This document shows, piece by piece, positions 44,653 through 54,788 of a DNA stretch of 64,000 nucleotides. Under the pieces are notes generated by a model, which made no database searches, was not told the DNA's origin, and was given only the letters and a program-made list of their open reading frames with translations. The stretch's first letter is position 1, and each line of letters begins with the position of its first letter. Origin of the DNA: Sphingobacterium bambusae (lineage in GTDB: Bacteria > Bacteroidota > Bacteroidia > Sphingobacteriales > Sphingobacteriaceae); assembly GCF_033955345.1 (NCBI RefSeq), contig NZ_CP138332.1:620001-684000 (forward strand). The letters are read 5' to 3'. The translations under genes and the position numbers were made by a program.

Positions 44653-47262
44653 ATGTTTTTAACCATACTATTTGGTATACCTAACTTTTTAAAAAGTTTT
44701 AGAATTGATTTTACAAGTGTTGCACTTACAGTTATAGCGATTCCTCTTTTAATGGTATTGAGAAAAGTTGTAATAAAATATGTCAAAGATTGGGGTGAAT
44801 ATGCGATTGATGGCATGATGTACTTCATTAGTCGCCATATTAAACAGTCCGTAGCATCTTCACTAAGCCTAAAAAGGTATTGTAAACTCCAACTCGGAAA
44901 TGAAGCAGTCAAATATTTAAATGTTCCGTCAACTCGTGATCTAAATATTGATATCGACAAAATATTTGTAAATCTAACTATCAGCTATAATGACGAAAAT
45001 GAAAGTGAATTTACTCACAATGACTTTTTAACAGTAGGTAACAGAATAAAGGTGATGGGCGATCCTGGTGCTGGCAAATCATCATTAATTAAAAGAGTAT
45101 TTAGAAATAATTGCAAAAATGCTTTAAAAAAGCCAAGTAAATCTAAATTACCGATACTACTAGAATTAAAAAATGTGATCCCCCCGTCGAAAATTAAAAA
45201 TTATCAAACCTGGCTTTATGATTACATTAAAGCAGAGATTTCAAAAAACAAAGTATATAAAATTGAGGATTGTTTCGAAAACTATGCCCAAAATAAAGGC
45301 TTATTGATTCTACTTGACGGATTAGATGAGGTCTCATCAACAATGTATACAAAATTGGCAGACTGTATTAATGGTCTAAGTTCTCATTTGCGTGATCTCA
45401 GTGAGCATAATTCAATTATTTTAACTATGCGAACTCAATTCTATCAACAGATCAAGTGGGATTACTCTGCTAATTTTCCTCATAGCTGTTTTCTTAAACC
45501 ATTTTCTCCATCAGACATTTATGACTTTCTTACAAAATGGAACTTTGAAAAAGATAGAGATAGGAATATATCAAGAGTTTACAGTGACCTCACTGATAAA
45601 CCAACCTTACGAGACATGTGTAGTAATCCATTGATTTTATCAATGTACGTCGCGGAAGATCAGATTACAAAGGGAAGCGTGTCACCAGAGTCTAGAACTC
45701 AGTTCTACAAGAAAATTACTGAAGAACTAATTATAAAGAGAAGGCTTAAACAGAAGTCAAATATACCTGGAGCCTATTCTTCGTTAAAAGAACAGCGGGA
45801 ACGGATTTTGGGAAAAATTGCATATGACCACCTGATAAATATCGAGCAATCCAGCAACTCCCTAAAATTTAAAAATGCTATTAAAACAATTAAAGATATT
45901 TTGGCTTGTGATAACTTGAAGGCCGAATTGGTTTTTGATGAGATAGCGCGTGAAACGGGCTTAATTACCGAGGAGCGCTACAGAGAGTCTTTCAGGTTTA
46001 TACATCTAACTTTCTGCGAATTTTTAGCTGCATTTGAAATATCGCAAGGAATGACAGAAGGATGGAATCAACTATTAAAATTACATAAGAAATTTTATCA
46101 AACAGCTGAAGGAAAATCAAGGCTAATAGAGGTTATACCATTTGCCGCCGGTTTGTTTCCTCGCATACAACGGGAACAAATTCTTTACGACATATCAAAA
46201 TTGGAAGATGAAACTTTAATGTCAAGATGCTTTTTAGAGACAAAATTGTATAATCATAAAAGTTGGTCAACATTTATTACTAGTTCCAAAAAAAATTTGC
46301 TAGCAGGACATGAAGGACGTTTTGGTGAAAAATGGCTTCAAGATTTACATTTATTCAATGTGGTGGTTAGGGACGCAAATCTATCTGCTGAAAGTCTTAA
46401 TTTAACAGAAGCTATTAATCTAAACGAATTTTACAAAACCTTATTAGAGAACGAAAAAATATCACTTAACCAGATCCTTGGGGCGTATGCTAATCAAGAT
46501 GCCGCTGCAGTTTTTCGCCTAGCAGAAATGAGCAATATAGATTTAAAGAATGATTTTCCAACAATTATAATTAATAATGCACACCAACTTCCTTTCTTAG
46601 CATTAGTAAAGGAGAAATTAGTATCGTCTAATCTGGATGAAGCTATTGAATGGTCAACAATTTTAGCAGAAGCAGCCCTCGAAAAGAAGTTAGTAAGTTT
46701 AGTTTTAAACGAGATACCAATCGATACAGAATTAGAGAAAAAGTTTTCAGAATTCGACTTAAACCTGTGGTATCAAGAAGGTCTTGTAAAAAAAAGCTTC
46801 TTATCACAGTGCTTATCATTGGCTTTAAAATCTAATCAAAAAAATATTTATTTTAAACACCTGTCATTGCTTTCACAATTAAAAACACCGTCAGAGGTAA
46901 AATTTAAAATACTTACAGGAAAATACTTCCTTCTTTGTTTAGTAATCCTAATATTGACTTCTTCCGTAATAATTCTTCCCGTACTTGCCAAATCCGATGA
47001 AAAATCAAGACTTGTAACCCTATTTTTACTCATGATTTTCTATAGTGGAAGTATTTATATCCTAAACTATCGAATCTATCTAAGATCACTCTATGACTTG
47101 GCAATGAATCTGGAAAATACACAAGACAGACCAACATGGGTAAAAAAAATTGATTTTTTATTTCCAACCGCTGCACTATTTAAAATTCTTTTAAAAAGCG
47201 AATACAGCATATTAAATAAGCTTCAACTTTTAAGAGGCAATAACAGCGAGAAGAAGCATTAA
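44653..47262 (+). CDS. Membrane-anchored NACHT-family STAND ATPase
   Basis: 869 residues. An N-terminal hydrophobic segment (about 20-40, VALTVIAIPLLMVL) precedes a NACHT domain with P-loop GDPGAGKS (136-143) and Walker B LLILLDGLDEV (217-227), both NACHT hallmarks. The middle, from about 400 on, is helical, as in sensor and winged-helix regions of STAND proteins, with no clear repeats. Two membrane helices lie near the C-terminus (758-779 and 787-806), followed by a charged tail. STAND ATPases oligomerise on sensing a trigger, and many bacterial NACHT proteins defend against phage. The trigger and effector of this one are unknown; the membrane helices are candidate effectors. Confidence 0.9.
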   Translation: MFLTILFGIPNFLKSFRIDFTSVALTVIAIPLLMVLRKVVIKYVKDWGEYAIDGMMYFISRHIKQSVASSLSLKRYCKLQLGNEAVKYLNVPSTRDLNIDIDKIFVNLTISYNDENESEFTHNDFLTVGNRIKVMGDPGAGKSSLIKRVFRNNCKNALKKPSKSKLPILLELKNVIPPSKIKNYQTWLYDYIKAEISKNKVYKIEDCFENYAQNKGLLILLDGLDEVSSTMYTKLADCINGLSSHLRDLSEHNSIILTMRTQFYQQIKWDYSANFPHSCFLKPFSPSDIYDFLTKWNFEKDRDRNISRVYSDLTDKPTLRDMCSNPLILSMYVAEDQITKGSVSPESRTQFYKKITEELIIKRRLKQKSNIPGAYSSLKEQRERILGKIAYDHLINIEQSSNSLKFKNAIKTIKDILACDNLKAELVFDEIARETGLITEERYRESFRFIHLTFCEFLAAFEISQGMTEGWNQLLKLHKKFYQTAEGKSRLIEVIPFAAGLFPRIQREQILYDISKLEDETLMSRCFLETKLYNHKSWSTFITSSKKNLLAGHEGRFGEKWLQDLHLFNVVVRDANLSAESLNLTEAINLNEFYKTLLENEKISLNQILGAYANQDAAAVFRLAEMSNIDLKNDFPTIIINNAHQLPFLALVKEKLVSSNLDEAIEWSTILAEAALEKKLVSLVLNEIPIDTELEKKFSEFDLNLWYQEGLVKKSFLSQCLSLALKSNQKNIYFKHLSLLSQLKTPSEVKFKILTGKYFLLCLVILILTSSVIILPVLAKSDEKSRLVTLFLLMIFYSGSIYILNYRIYLRSLYDLAMNLENTQDRPTWVKKIDFLFPTAALFKILLKSEYSILNKLQLLRGNNSEKKH

Positions 47263-47322
47263 CATACTGTATTACCTGTTACAGCTCCTCAATGATTAGT
47301 TTCAATGGTGGTGTTTTGTTAA

Positions 47323-47529
47323 TTAATAACGAAAATCTCTATTACATATTTCCTGTTTTAATCTACGTCGACGGCGTCTATTAGATCTTATCACAATATA
47401 CAGAAAATAGATGCACCATATAAAAATTCCTAAAAAAATTAATGGATATAACTTCCGAGACGATAACGCGCCAAGCATCGCTACTGTCGATAAAAAACAA
47501 ACAAAAAAGAACAAAAAAACGCTTCTCAT
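47323..47529 (-). CDS. Small two-helix membrane protein (68 aa)
   Basis: Two hydrophobic helices (VFLFFFVCFLSTVAMLGA and LYPLIFLGIFIWCIYFLYIV) and an Arg-rich tail (RSNRRRRRRLKQEICN). The ATG at 47529 and the strict membrane pattern support a real gene. It lies between the NACHT gene (convergent) and the XRE regulator, so it may belong to the same defence island. There is no known function. Confidence 0.55.
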   Translation of the reverse strand: MRSVFLFFFVCFLSTVAMLGALSSRKLYPLIFLGIFIWCIYFLYIVIRSNRRRRRRLKQEICNRDFRY

Positions 47530-47669
47530 AATAACTAATTTACTTTTTCAAGGTAAAAAAGATGATGATTAGTTTTTGTCAAAAAGAATACTAAATAAGT
47601 TTACAAAATAGACAATATAAAAATTAAGCTTTCAAGAGATAAATAGCAAATGTATGTGAAGGTAAAGTT

Positions 47670-48101
47670 TTACTCACCACCTTTTACTTTAAAAACCTTA
47701 AAGTTATCAGTTGAATCCACGTCACCTGCACGATGCTTTAATAAGGCATCCAATTCACCTTTTAGTTTTTCAATTTCTGAATCTTTAGATTCGATAACAC
47801 CTTTTAATAGCTCTACCACTTTTTCAAGCGGATGAATATTGTAGTTGTTTACCTGATCGTTAAGAATATTATTATTAATGATTGTATTCTCATCAAAATC
47901 CTTTATGGATTCTACACTAGCTTTTAAAATCTTAGATACCTTTTGAAGCTGTTCGTCACTTATATTTTTCTTGTTTTCCATTTTTGACACGTTTTGTTGG
48001 GCTATCCCCATATGTTTAGCAAAGGTATCTTGTTTCATCCCTCTAAGCAAACGAATTTTTCTAATATTTTGACCTACGTGGTTAACCTTTTTCTGAATCA
48101 T
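47670..48101 (-). CDS. XRE-family helix-turn-helix regulator
   Basis: About 143 residues from the ATG at 48101 (MIQKKVNHVGQNIRKIRLLRG). The frame is open to 48149, but the extra part is Cys/Ile-rich and unlikely. The HTH is MKQDTFAKHMGIAQQNVSKM, ENKKNISDEQLQKVSKIL. The C-terminal half ends in a coiled coil (ESKDSEIEKLKGELDALL), a shape seen in dimeric XRE regulators of Bacteroidota. It may control the NACHT island or be a separate regulator. Confidence 0.85.
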   Translation of the reverse strand: MIQKKVNHVGQNIRKIRLLRGMKQDTFAKHMGIAQQNVSKMENKKNISDEQLQKVSKILKASVESIKDFDENTIINNNILNDQVNNYNIHPLEKVVELLKGVIESKDSEIEKLKGELDALLKHRAGDVDSTDNFKVFKVKGGE

Positions 48102-48168
48102 AATACAGATAATGCGAATGTAACACATAAATATACAACATCTAGACAATATATAAAATACTGACCGT

Positions 48169-48176
48169 CAAATATA
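48169..48176 (-). promoter_or_regulatory. -7 box (TATATTTG) of the XRE gene
   Basis: CAAATATA on the plus strand reads TATATTTG on the minus strand, fitting TAnnTTTG. It is about 70 bp upstream of the XRE ATG at 48101. No clear -33 element is seen. Confidence 0.4.
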
Positions 48177-48364
48177 TTAAGATGTATTTTACACCCTAAC
48201 ATAACTCCATAAATTATGGATAATAAACTTACCTTTGAACTGATAAAAGATATGCTTTTAAAGAATAAAAAAATGTAATTTTACAGCACTAAGATCAAAA
48301 TTTGGTGCTTTTACGAACCTCGCTCCACAAATCTGACAGTTTGACCCCGCGAGTATTAGTAGAA

Positions 48365-48400
48365 ATACCGCACCCTATAATAATACTATAGGGTCGGTAT
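48365..48400 (+). terminator. Strong hairpin followed by a T run
   Basis: ATACCG and ACCCTATA (48365-48379) pair with TATAGGGT and CGGTAT (48387-48400) with one bulged C, loop 7 nt. A T run starts at about 48405 on the plus strand, as in an intrinsic terminator. No plus-strand gene ends near by, so it may serve an unseen transcript or be structural. Confidence 0.5.
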
Positions 48401-48924
48401 CTACTTTTTTTGGTGGGGAATCCCAATTTGGGAATTGGCTTTGTCAGAGCCGGTGGACATCAAAATTTTAGTAGAGCCGACCCTATAGTTCGCTTAATAC
48501 TACAAGTGGGTTCGTTCATTATTAAAGAACGACAATGAATTGTAGCACGCAAATAAATTACTATTACGCTCACCAAAATGCTAAATTTGGTAGAGCGGCT
48601 ATACATTCTACAGTTTTTCAAAGTTATTTTAAATCTACCCTCGTGATTCACTGCTTGGGTATCGTCTCAGATTTTTTAATATACCACTTATCTCCGCTGA
48701 CACGACTTCATACCCATACATCAGCAATTGTTAATTTGGTCTACAGTATTCGATCATCAAATCTAGATAGAATTAATCTACTACATATTTCACTAGTAAT
48801 ATGTCCTCCAGAGTAAGACCATAGCGTTAAAAGCACAAATCAACCACCAAACAAGATCAAGGGGCCCCGATCTTTTACTAAGGTGTTTTCGTAAAATAAT
48901 TAAATCAAAAAACCACTTACTAAA

Positions 48925-51900
48925 ATGAATCACGTTTTTATATTCGTGCGGGATCTCTTTGTCCATTTTCTAGCACATTTATGGGCAGTTCGACGACCGA
49001 ACTGCCTAAACAAAATAGTAATACTTTGCATTGTAATCCTTGTTACTAGTCAATGTGCAATTGCACAAGAACAAGCTAATCATATTATACATGGAAAAGT
49101 AATATCAAATAATGAGACAAAGCCAATACCCAATGCCGTAGTACGCATCTTAGGCAACCCAATTACAATAGATGCCCATGAAGACGGAAGGTTTTCAATA
49201 AGCGTTAGCAATAATACAGGTATTTTGATTGCGTCTGCCGAAGGCTATCAAAGTGAAGAAGTACGGTTTAATACTGTTAGTTCCGACTCGATAATCATAC
49301 CGCTAAATAGAATATCCAACAATCTTGATGACGTTCAGGTTATAGGCTATGGCCGAGTTTCTAAAAGATTGAACACTGGGAGTGTCGTTTCCATCAAGTC
49401 CGAAGATATCGAGAAACAACCTGTCAGCAATCCCATTGCTGCTCTTGCCGGTAGAGTTCCGGGTATGACAGTTACCCAAGAAAATGGAAGTCCTGGCGGA
49501 TCATTTCACATTCAAATCAGGGGACAAAACAGTTTGACACAAGGGAACCAACCATTAATCCTGATTGACGGTATTCCCTATCAAAATCAAAGTATCAGTG
49601 GAGTAATGAGTTTAGCCAATAATGGACAAAGTCCCATGAGCAACATTAGTCCGTCGGACATCGCCAGTATCGAAGTACTAAAGGATGCAGATGCCACAGC
49701 AATCTATGGTAGTAGAGGTGCAAACGGCGTCGTTCTAATCACCACAAAACAAGGAAAAGCCGGATCGACAAATGTTGAAATTTCCGCACAGACAGGAATA
49801 GGACGGATAAACAACAAACTAGACCTATTAAATACGGCCACATACGTTGCCATGCGTCGTGAGGCCTTCGCGAATGACAATCGGGAAATCACGACTGTTA
49901 CAGCGCCAGACCTTACCTTATGGGACACCACAAGAACTACGGATTGGCAGGAGTACCTATTCGGCAAAACAGCAAATTTCACCAACATCAATACTAGTAT
50001 TTCCGGAGGAAGTACGTACACGCAGTTTATGATCAGTGCTAACTACAACAAAACTGGCGCTGTTTTCCCTGGCAATTATGCAGACCAGCGCGGTACGTTA
50101 ACAGCAAACATCAATCATCAAAGTGCCGATGGCAGATTCAAAGTACTGTTGAATTCCATGTATGGTCTGAACCAGAATGAGTTGCCGAGCAGCGGAATGT
50201 CACAAGCAATATTTCTTCCGCCAAACAATCCGTCCTTGTTAGATAACAATGGCAATTTGGTTTGGGAAGAAAACGGAGGAGCATTTAGCAACCCACTCTT
50301 CTACCTAAAGAGAAACGCCCATGAGCGCTTAAATCGGTATATCGCAAATATTAACCTTTCCTACGAGTTTTCCCAAAACCTAAAACTGAGGCTAACAGCA
50401 GGTTATAGCACGCTAGCTAGCGATCAAATGGAGACCAATCCTGTTGCTGCACAAAACCCCAACAGTTCAAATTTGGTATCGTCTGCTGACTTCGCCAATA
50501 CAAAAACTACGAACTGGATAATGGAACCTCAATTGGAATACAGCAAAAGCTTCGAAAAGAGTAATCTATCGCTGCTTTTAGGAAGTACCCTACAAAACGA
50601 AAATAAAAACTTCACGATGATAGAGGCAAGTGGCTTTGCAAATGATGCGCTGATTGAGGCCGCACAATATGCAACAAATGTAATTGCCGACACCTATAAA
50701 TCTGAATATCGCTATCAAGCCGCATTTGGACGATTAAACTATAACTATGACAATAAATACATCGCGAATCTTACTGGAAGAATAGATGGAAGTAGTCGGT
50801 TTGGACCTGGAAGGCGTGTATCAAATTTCGGTGCAGTGGGACTAGGTTACATCTTTAGCGAGGAACAGTACTTAAAGGATCAGCTATCGTGGCTAAGTTA
50901 CGGTAAACTTCGCGGGAGCTACGGTGTTACTGGAAACGATCAAATCGGTGATTATCAATATTTGGACAACTCCCAAGCAGTTAACAATCCATATCAAAAT
51001 CAAATAGGTTATATCCCATCTCGCCTATACAATGAGGACTATTCTTGGGAAACGAACAATAAACTAGAGGCAGCAATTGAACTAGGTTTTATCGAGAACA
51101 AGTTACTGCTATCCGCCAATTGGTTTCAAAACCGTAGCAGCAGCCAATTAATCAATTATCGACTACCTGATCAAACTGGCTTCAGTTCCATTCTCCGTAA
51201 TTTTAATGCGCTAGTTGAAAATACTGGTTGGGAATTACTAGCATCAAGCCGACTGGTAGAAAGACAAAAATTCAGATGGGACCTTTCCGCAAACATTTCC
51301 ATATCCAGAAATAGACTTCATGAATTTCCCAATTTAGAAAATTCAACCTATGCAAACACGCTCGTCATCGGAAAGCCGCTCAACATCATAAAAGCATTAA
51401 ATTATACAGGGATTGATCATGAAACTGGTCTTTATACCTTTGACGGAGTCTCAAGGCCACTTGATCAGACGGTCGTAGTAGATCTAACTCCGAACTACTA
51501 CGGCGGCATCAGTAACGACATACATTACGGGGAATGGAACATAAGTTTTTTGATACAATTTGCGAAGCAAGAGCTGAAAAACCACTATGCCACGTTGATG
51601 GGAAGAACCCCGGGTACGATGTTTAACATCATGACCGAACTTTATGACGCTCGATGGATGAATGGAATTGATGAGGCGACTATCCAACGATTAACAAGTA
51701 CAACCGGATTGGCAAACACAGCAAACAGTAATTTTGCAAACTACTCCGATGCTTCTTACGGAGACGCGTCGTTCATACGTTTTAAGAATATTCATATTTC
51801 CTACAACCTTCCTAAGCAATTTGTCGAGCGGGTAAAACTTAGGCAAATCAAGCTTTTTCTACAAGGGCAGAACCTTTTCACGCTGACGCGTTATAGGGGC

Positions 51901-51975
51901 TTAGATCCAGAAACGGGAGCAATTAGCCTTCCTCCTCTTCAAACAACCACTTTTGGGTTTACTTTATCTTTTTAA
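48925..51975 (+). CDS. SusC/RagA-family TonB-linked outer-membrane protein
   Basis: 1016 residues. A long N-terminal pre-sequence (about 30 residues) comes before the signal-type helix (KIVILCIVILVTSQCAIAQ). Next are a carboxypeptidase-like domain (IHGKVISNNETKPIPNAVV), the plug with VSKRLNTGSVVSIKSEDIEK, the SusC signature LILIDGIPYQ, and ATAIYGSRGANGVVLITTKQ, then the large barrel. SusC with SusD forms a lidded transporter for glycans or peptides. It is followed 9 bp later by the SusD gene and then by a TlpA gene, a setting linked to secreted-peptide loci in this phylum. Confidence 0.93.
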   Translation: MNHVFIFVRDLFVHFLAHLWAVRRPNCLNKIVILCIVILVTSQCAIAQEQANHIIHGKVISNNETKPIPNAVVRILGNPITIDAHEDGRFSISVSNNTGILIASAEGYQSEEVRFNTVSSDSIIIPLNRISNNLDDVQVIGYGRVSKRLNTGSVVSIKSEDIEKQPVSNPIAALAGRVPGMTVTQENGSPGGSFHIQIRGQNSLTQGNQPLILIDGIPYQNQSISGVMSLANNGQSPMSNISPSDIASIEVLKDADATAIYGSRGANGVVLITTKQGKAGSTNVEISAQTGIGRINNKLDLLNTATYVAMRREAFANDNREITTVTAPDLTLWDTTRTTDWQEYLFGKTANFTNINTSISGGSTYTQFMISANYNKTGAVFPGNYADQRGTLTANINHQSADGRFKVLLNSMYGLNQNELPSSGMSQAIFLPPNNPSLLDNNGNLVWEENGGAFSNPLFYLKRNAHERLNRYIANINLSYEFSQNLKLRLTAGYSTLASDQMETNPVAAQNPNSSNLVSSADFANTKTTNWIMEPQLEYSKSFEKSNLSLLLGSTLQNENKNFTMIEASGFANDALIEAAQYATNVIADTYKSEYRYQAAFGRLNYNYDNKYIANLTGRIDGSSRFGPGRRVSNFGAVGLGYIFSEEQYLKDQLSWLSYGKLRGSYGVTGNDQIGDYQYLDNSQAVNNPYQNQIGYIPSRLYNEDYSWETNNKLEAAIELGFIENKLLLSANWFQNRSSSQLINYRLPDQTGFSSILRNFNALVENTGWELLASSRLVERQKFRWDLSANISISRNRLHEFPNLENSTYANTLVIGKPLNIIKALNYTGIDHETGLYTFDGVSRPLDQTVVVDLTPNYYGGISNDIHYGEWNISFLIQFAKQELKNHYATLMGRTPGTMFNIMTELYDARWMNGIDEATIQRLTSTTGLANTANSNFANYSDASYGDASFIRFKNIHISYNLPKQFVERVKLRQIKLFLQGQNLFTLTRYRGLDPETGAISLPPLQTTTFGFTLSF

Positions 51976-51984
51976 ACGTCTATT

Positions 51985-53352
51985 ATGAAATCATACTTAT
52001 ATACAGTAATCATCTCTTGCTTAGGCTTACTTAGCTGCGAGCATTACCTTGATATATCGCCCCCGAACAATAGATTAGAAACAGCTACTGTCTTTGCCGA
52101 CAGTAGTTCAGCGGCTTTAGCGATTTCTGGTACATATAGCAGTATTATGGCCACAAGTGGAGGACTCTTAGAAAGCCAAGTTAGGATTGCTGCACTACAG
52201 TCCGATGAATTGTTATACACAGGAACATCAGAACCCATTGCACAGTTTGCCAATAATAGTCTTATTTCAGATAATAACATGGTAAACAATCTTTGGTCAG
52301 GCCTATACAAAAATATTTATCAAGTAAATCTGATCATCGAAAACGTTGAGAATAGTATCACTATCTCGAATACTGCAAAATCTAAGTTAATCGGTGAGGG
52401 TAAATTTTTACGCGCTTTTCTGTATTTCTGCCTCACCAACAATTGGGGTGCTGTACCACTTGTAACGGGGACGGACTACCGCGAAAATGAGAAAAAAGAA
52501 CAATCCACATCAAAAGAAGTATACGCTCTTATTGTCGCAGACCTAAAAAGTGCAATAGCCGATTTACCTACCAAATATCCCACACCAGAGCGCGTTAGAC
52601 CAACTAAATTGGTAGCAAAAGCTTTTCTTGCACGCGTACAGCTTTACAGAAAAAATTGGAGAGAAGCGTTAGACCTATCTAACGAGCTGATTAACTTAGG
52701 CTCTTATCCAATAGAGACAGAATTAGATAACACCTTTCAAAAAAATAGTACCGAGACTATTTGGCAACTATTTAGCGCGACTTCGAACATGTTCTACGAC
52801 ACCTATGATGGATTTTATTTGATTCCATCATCGCTCACTAATACTACGGCGCCTATATACTTGCTTTCTCCCGATCTCCTCGCATCTTTTGCAGCAGACG
52901 ACAGCAGGAAAACTACTTGGGTGGGAATTAAACCAAGTGGTCCTTACTACTTCCCTTACAAATACACAACAAGAACTCGAACAGGAAATCAATATACTGT
53001 TGTATTTCGGGCGGCCGAGCAGCTACTTATTCGTGCCGAGGCCAATCTAATGATGGGTGATATAGAGGCAGCTATCGAAGATATTAACGCAATTCGCAGA
53101 CGTGCAAAAATCTCCTTGCTACCATCCCATTTAAATATCGCGGATTGCACTGCTGCCCTCATTGAAGAGCGGAGGCGCGAATTATTTTGCGAATGGGGAC
53201 ATCGTTGGTTCGACCTAAAACGTCTCGATCTCGCAACAGATGTACTCGGTACTATTAAAGAAGAGAACTGGCAAGTAACAGATACACTATTGCCGATTCC
53301 ACAAATTCAATTGATCAATGCACCCCAATTAGTTCAAAATGAAGGTTACTAA
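51985..53352 (+). CDS. RagB/SusD-family surface lipoprotein
   Basis: 455 residues with a lipobox (SCLGLLSCEHYLDISPPNN), then TPR-like helices typical of SusD, with FLRAFLYFCLTNNWGAVPLV and the C-terminal EERRRELFCEWGHRWFDLKR, a strong SusD signature. It is the lid of the SusC channel and decides ligand binding. The 3' end overlaps the start of the TlpA gene by 14 bp, so the three genes form one transcript. Confidence 0.92.
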   Translation: MKSYLYTVIISCLGLLSCEHYLDISPPNNRLETATVFADSSSAALAISGTYSSIMATSGGLLESQVRIAALQSDELLYTGTSEPIAQFANNSLISDNNMVNNLWSGLYKNIYQVNLIIENVENSITISNTAKSKLIGEGKFLRAFLYFCLTNNWGAVPLVTGTDYRENEKKEQSTSKEVYALIVADLKSAIADLPTKYPTPERVRPTKLVAKAFLARVQLYRKNWREALDLSNELINLGSYPIETELDNTFQKNSTETIWQLFSATSNMFYDTYDGFYLIPSSLTNTTAPIYLLSPDLLASFAADDSRKTTWVGIKPSGPYYFPYKYTTRTRTGNQYTVVFRAAEQLLIRAEANLMMGDIEAAIEDINAIRRRAKISLLPSHLNIADCTAALIEERRRELFCEWGHRWFDLKRLDLATDVLGTIKEENWQVTDTLLPIPQIQLINAPQLVQNEGY

Positions 53353-54721
53353 AAAATCCACTATCAAAAACTATCAGTATGGCGTGACAGCATTCATTTC
53401 TTTGATGCTATCTTCGCTCCTCTGTAATGGGCAATCCCAAGCTTCGGATTTAAAAGCGCTCTCTATCGGAGACACAGTACCGTATTTAGCCTTTGCAAAA
53501 GCAGTAAACTACAGCTCTCCTACTCTTTCCACAGCTGATTTTACTGACAAAGCGATAATCTTAGACTTTTGGGCAACCTATTGTATTCCATGTATCGCCT
53601 CATTTCCTAAGATGGAAGAATTGCAAAAGAAACACGAGGATAAATTGAAAATTATCCTAGTTTCTAACGACAAAGAAAAGGCGATTACTTCATTTTACAG
53701 CAGGCGATCGGATCTAACCTTACCTACTGGACTCTACCAAAGCGGAGCTGCCATCAGCAAGCTATTTCCTTACAAAGTAATTCCCCATTATGTCTGGATC
53801 AATAAAGATGGCGTAATAAAGGCAGTTACAGGCCATCACGAAGTAACCGACAAAAACATTGAGCTGTTTCTTGCAGGAAAACCGTTGAACGAGAAAATGA
53901 AAAATGATGAATTAGCACGTGGAAACTATGGTGGTCAAGCGATAGATACTTTGGCGTACGATCCAAAATGGTCTTCAAATTCGATAGCGCTCAACGAAAA
54001 ATTCATTTATCACTCATCACTAATGCGGTATGATCCTAGGCTAACGGGGATGGGAATTGAAGGACTAGATACGCTACAATATCGTTATAGGCTGATGCAG
54101 AATTATTCTGCAGCTTTCCTCATGCAAGAAGCCTTAGGCTTGACCACTAGGACATCTGTAAAAATGTATATGGATCTAGACAACTGGGGGCTTAACTCGA
54201 TTTCACCGAAAGCTACACAAGCAGAACGAGAATCTTGGCAAAAAAAATACGCATACACCTATCGAATTATCATTGAACACCAAGATAGCAGTAAATTTCA
54301 TGAGATCATGCTTCGCGACATCGAATACGCGCTAGGATTAAGGACGTATAATAAAACGATTGTTGTTCCCAAGTTAATTCTTTCCAGAGTTGGATCCACT
54401 AAAAATCCCATCAGCAAAGGTGCCGCTCCAATTTATACGCACAGCATTTATCATATCGAAATGCAGAACACCCCTATTTCCAAACTCGTAGATGTGCTCG
54501 ACCGCTATCATGTAGGTGAAAACTTGAAGTTAAAAAATCAGCGAAGATTATCGATTGAAGATCGAACAGGCATTACTGATCATGTCGATATTTCATTGCG
54601 CGAGATCAACCTTGGAGATCTGGAAGTAATAAATGCCGCACTTAAAAAGTACGACCTAAAACTTTCCCTAGTAGAAGAACCTATGGAAATGATCGTTGTA
54701 ACAGACAAACCGAAACCATAA
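53339..54721 (+). CDS. TlpA-family thiol:disulfide protein with C-terminal extension
   Basis: 460 residues with a signal-like helix, then a thioredoxin fold: AIILDFWATYCIPCIASFPK holds the C-x2-C pair (about 82-85), and the cis-Pro loop is YKVIPHYVWINKDG. The second half (from about 200) is a separate domain of unknown type, beta-rich, with a DUF3738-like look. TlpA-type proteins keep or make reduced cysteines in the periplasm. Linkage to SusC/SusD and, across a terminator, to MauE and a Cys-containing peptide suggests a shared pathway. Confidence 0.85.
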   Translation: MKVTKKSTIKNYQYGVTAFISLMLSSLLCNGQSQASDLKALSIGDTVPYLAFAKAVNYSSPTLSTADFTDKAIILDFWATYCIPCIASFPKMEELQKKHEDKLKIILVSNDKEKAITSFYSRRSDLTLPTGLYQSGAAISKLFPYKVIPHYVWINKDGVIKAVTGHHEVTDKNIELFLAGKPLNEKMKNDELARGNYGGQAIDTLAYDPKWSSNSIALNEKFIYHSSLMRYDPRLTGMGIEGLDTLQYRYRLMQNYSAAFLMQEALGLTTRTSVKMYMDLDNWGLNSISPKATQAERESWQKKYAYTYRIIIEHQDSSKFHEIMLRDIEYALGLRTYNKTIVVPKLILSRVGSTKNPISKGAAPIYTHSIYHIEMQNTPISKLVDVLDRYHVGENLKLKNQRRLSIEDRTGITDHVDISLREINLGDLEVINAALKKYDLKLSLVEEPMEMIVVTDKPKP

Positions 54722-54740
54722 TTTTTTAGGCAAAAAATGA

Positions 54741-54769
54741 AGCACCCTTCGCGGCTTGCGAAGGGTGCT
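54741..54769. terminator. Bidirectional terminator between tlpA-like and peptide genes
   Basis: A perfect 12-bp stem (54741-54752 with 54758-54769), 5-nt loop, flanked by T runs on both strands (plus ATTTT; minus TTTTTT). It separates the two convergent operons. Confidence 0.9.
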
Positions 54770-54788
54770 ATTTTAGGTAGGAATGCTA

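Larger units (their letters stand above)
48102..48924. other. Gene-free interval with clustered hairpins upstream of susC
   Basis: 823 bp with no accepted gene. A TATATTTG box on the minus strand (48169-48176) could drive the XRE gene. The hairpin at 48365-48400, a near-palindrome at about 48419-48436, a third ACCCTATAG and a TCGTTC/GAACGA hairpin (48512-48532) follow. It could be a recombination or insertion scar between the defence island and the SusC locus. Confidence 0.55.
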
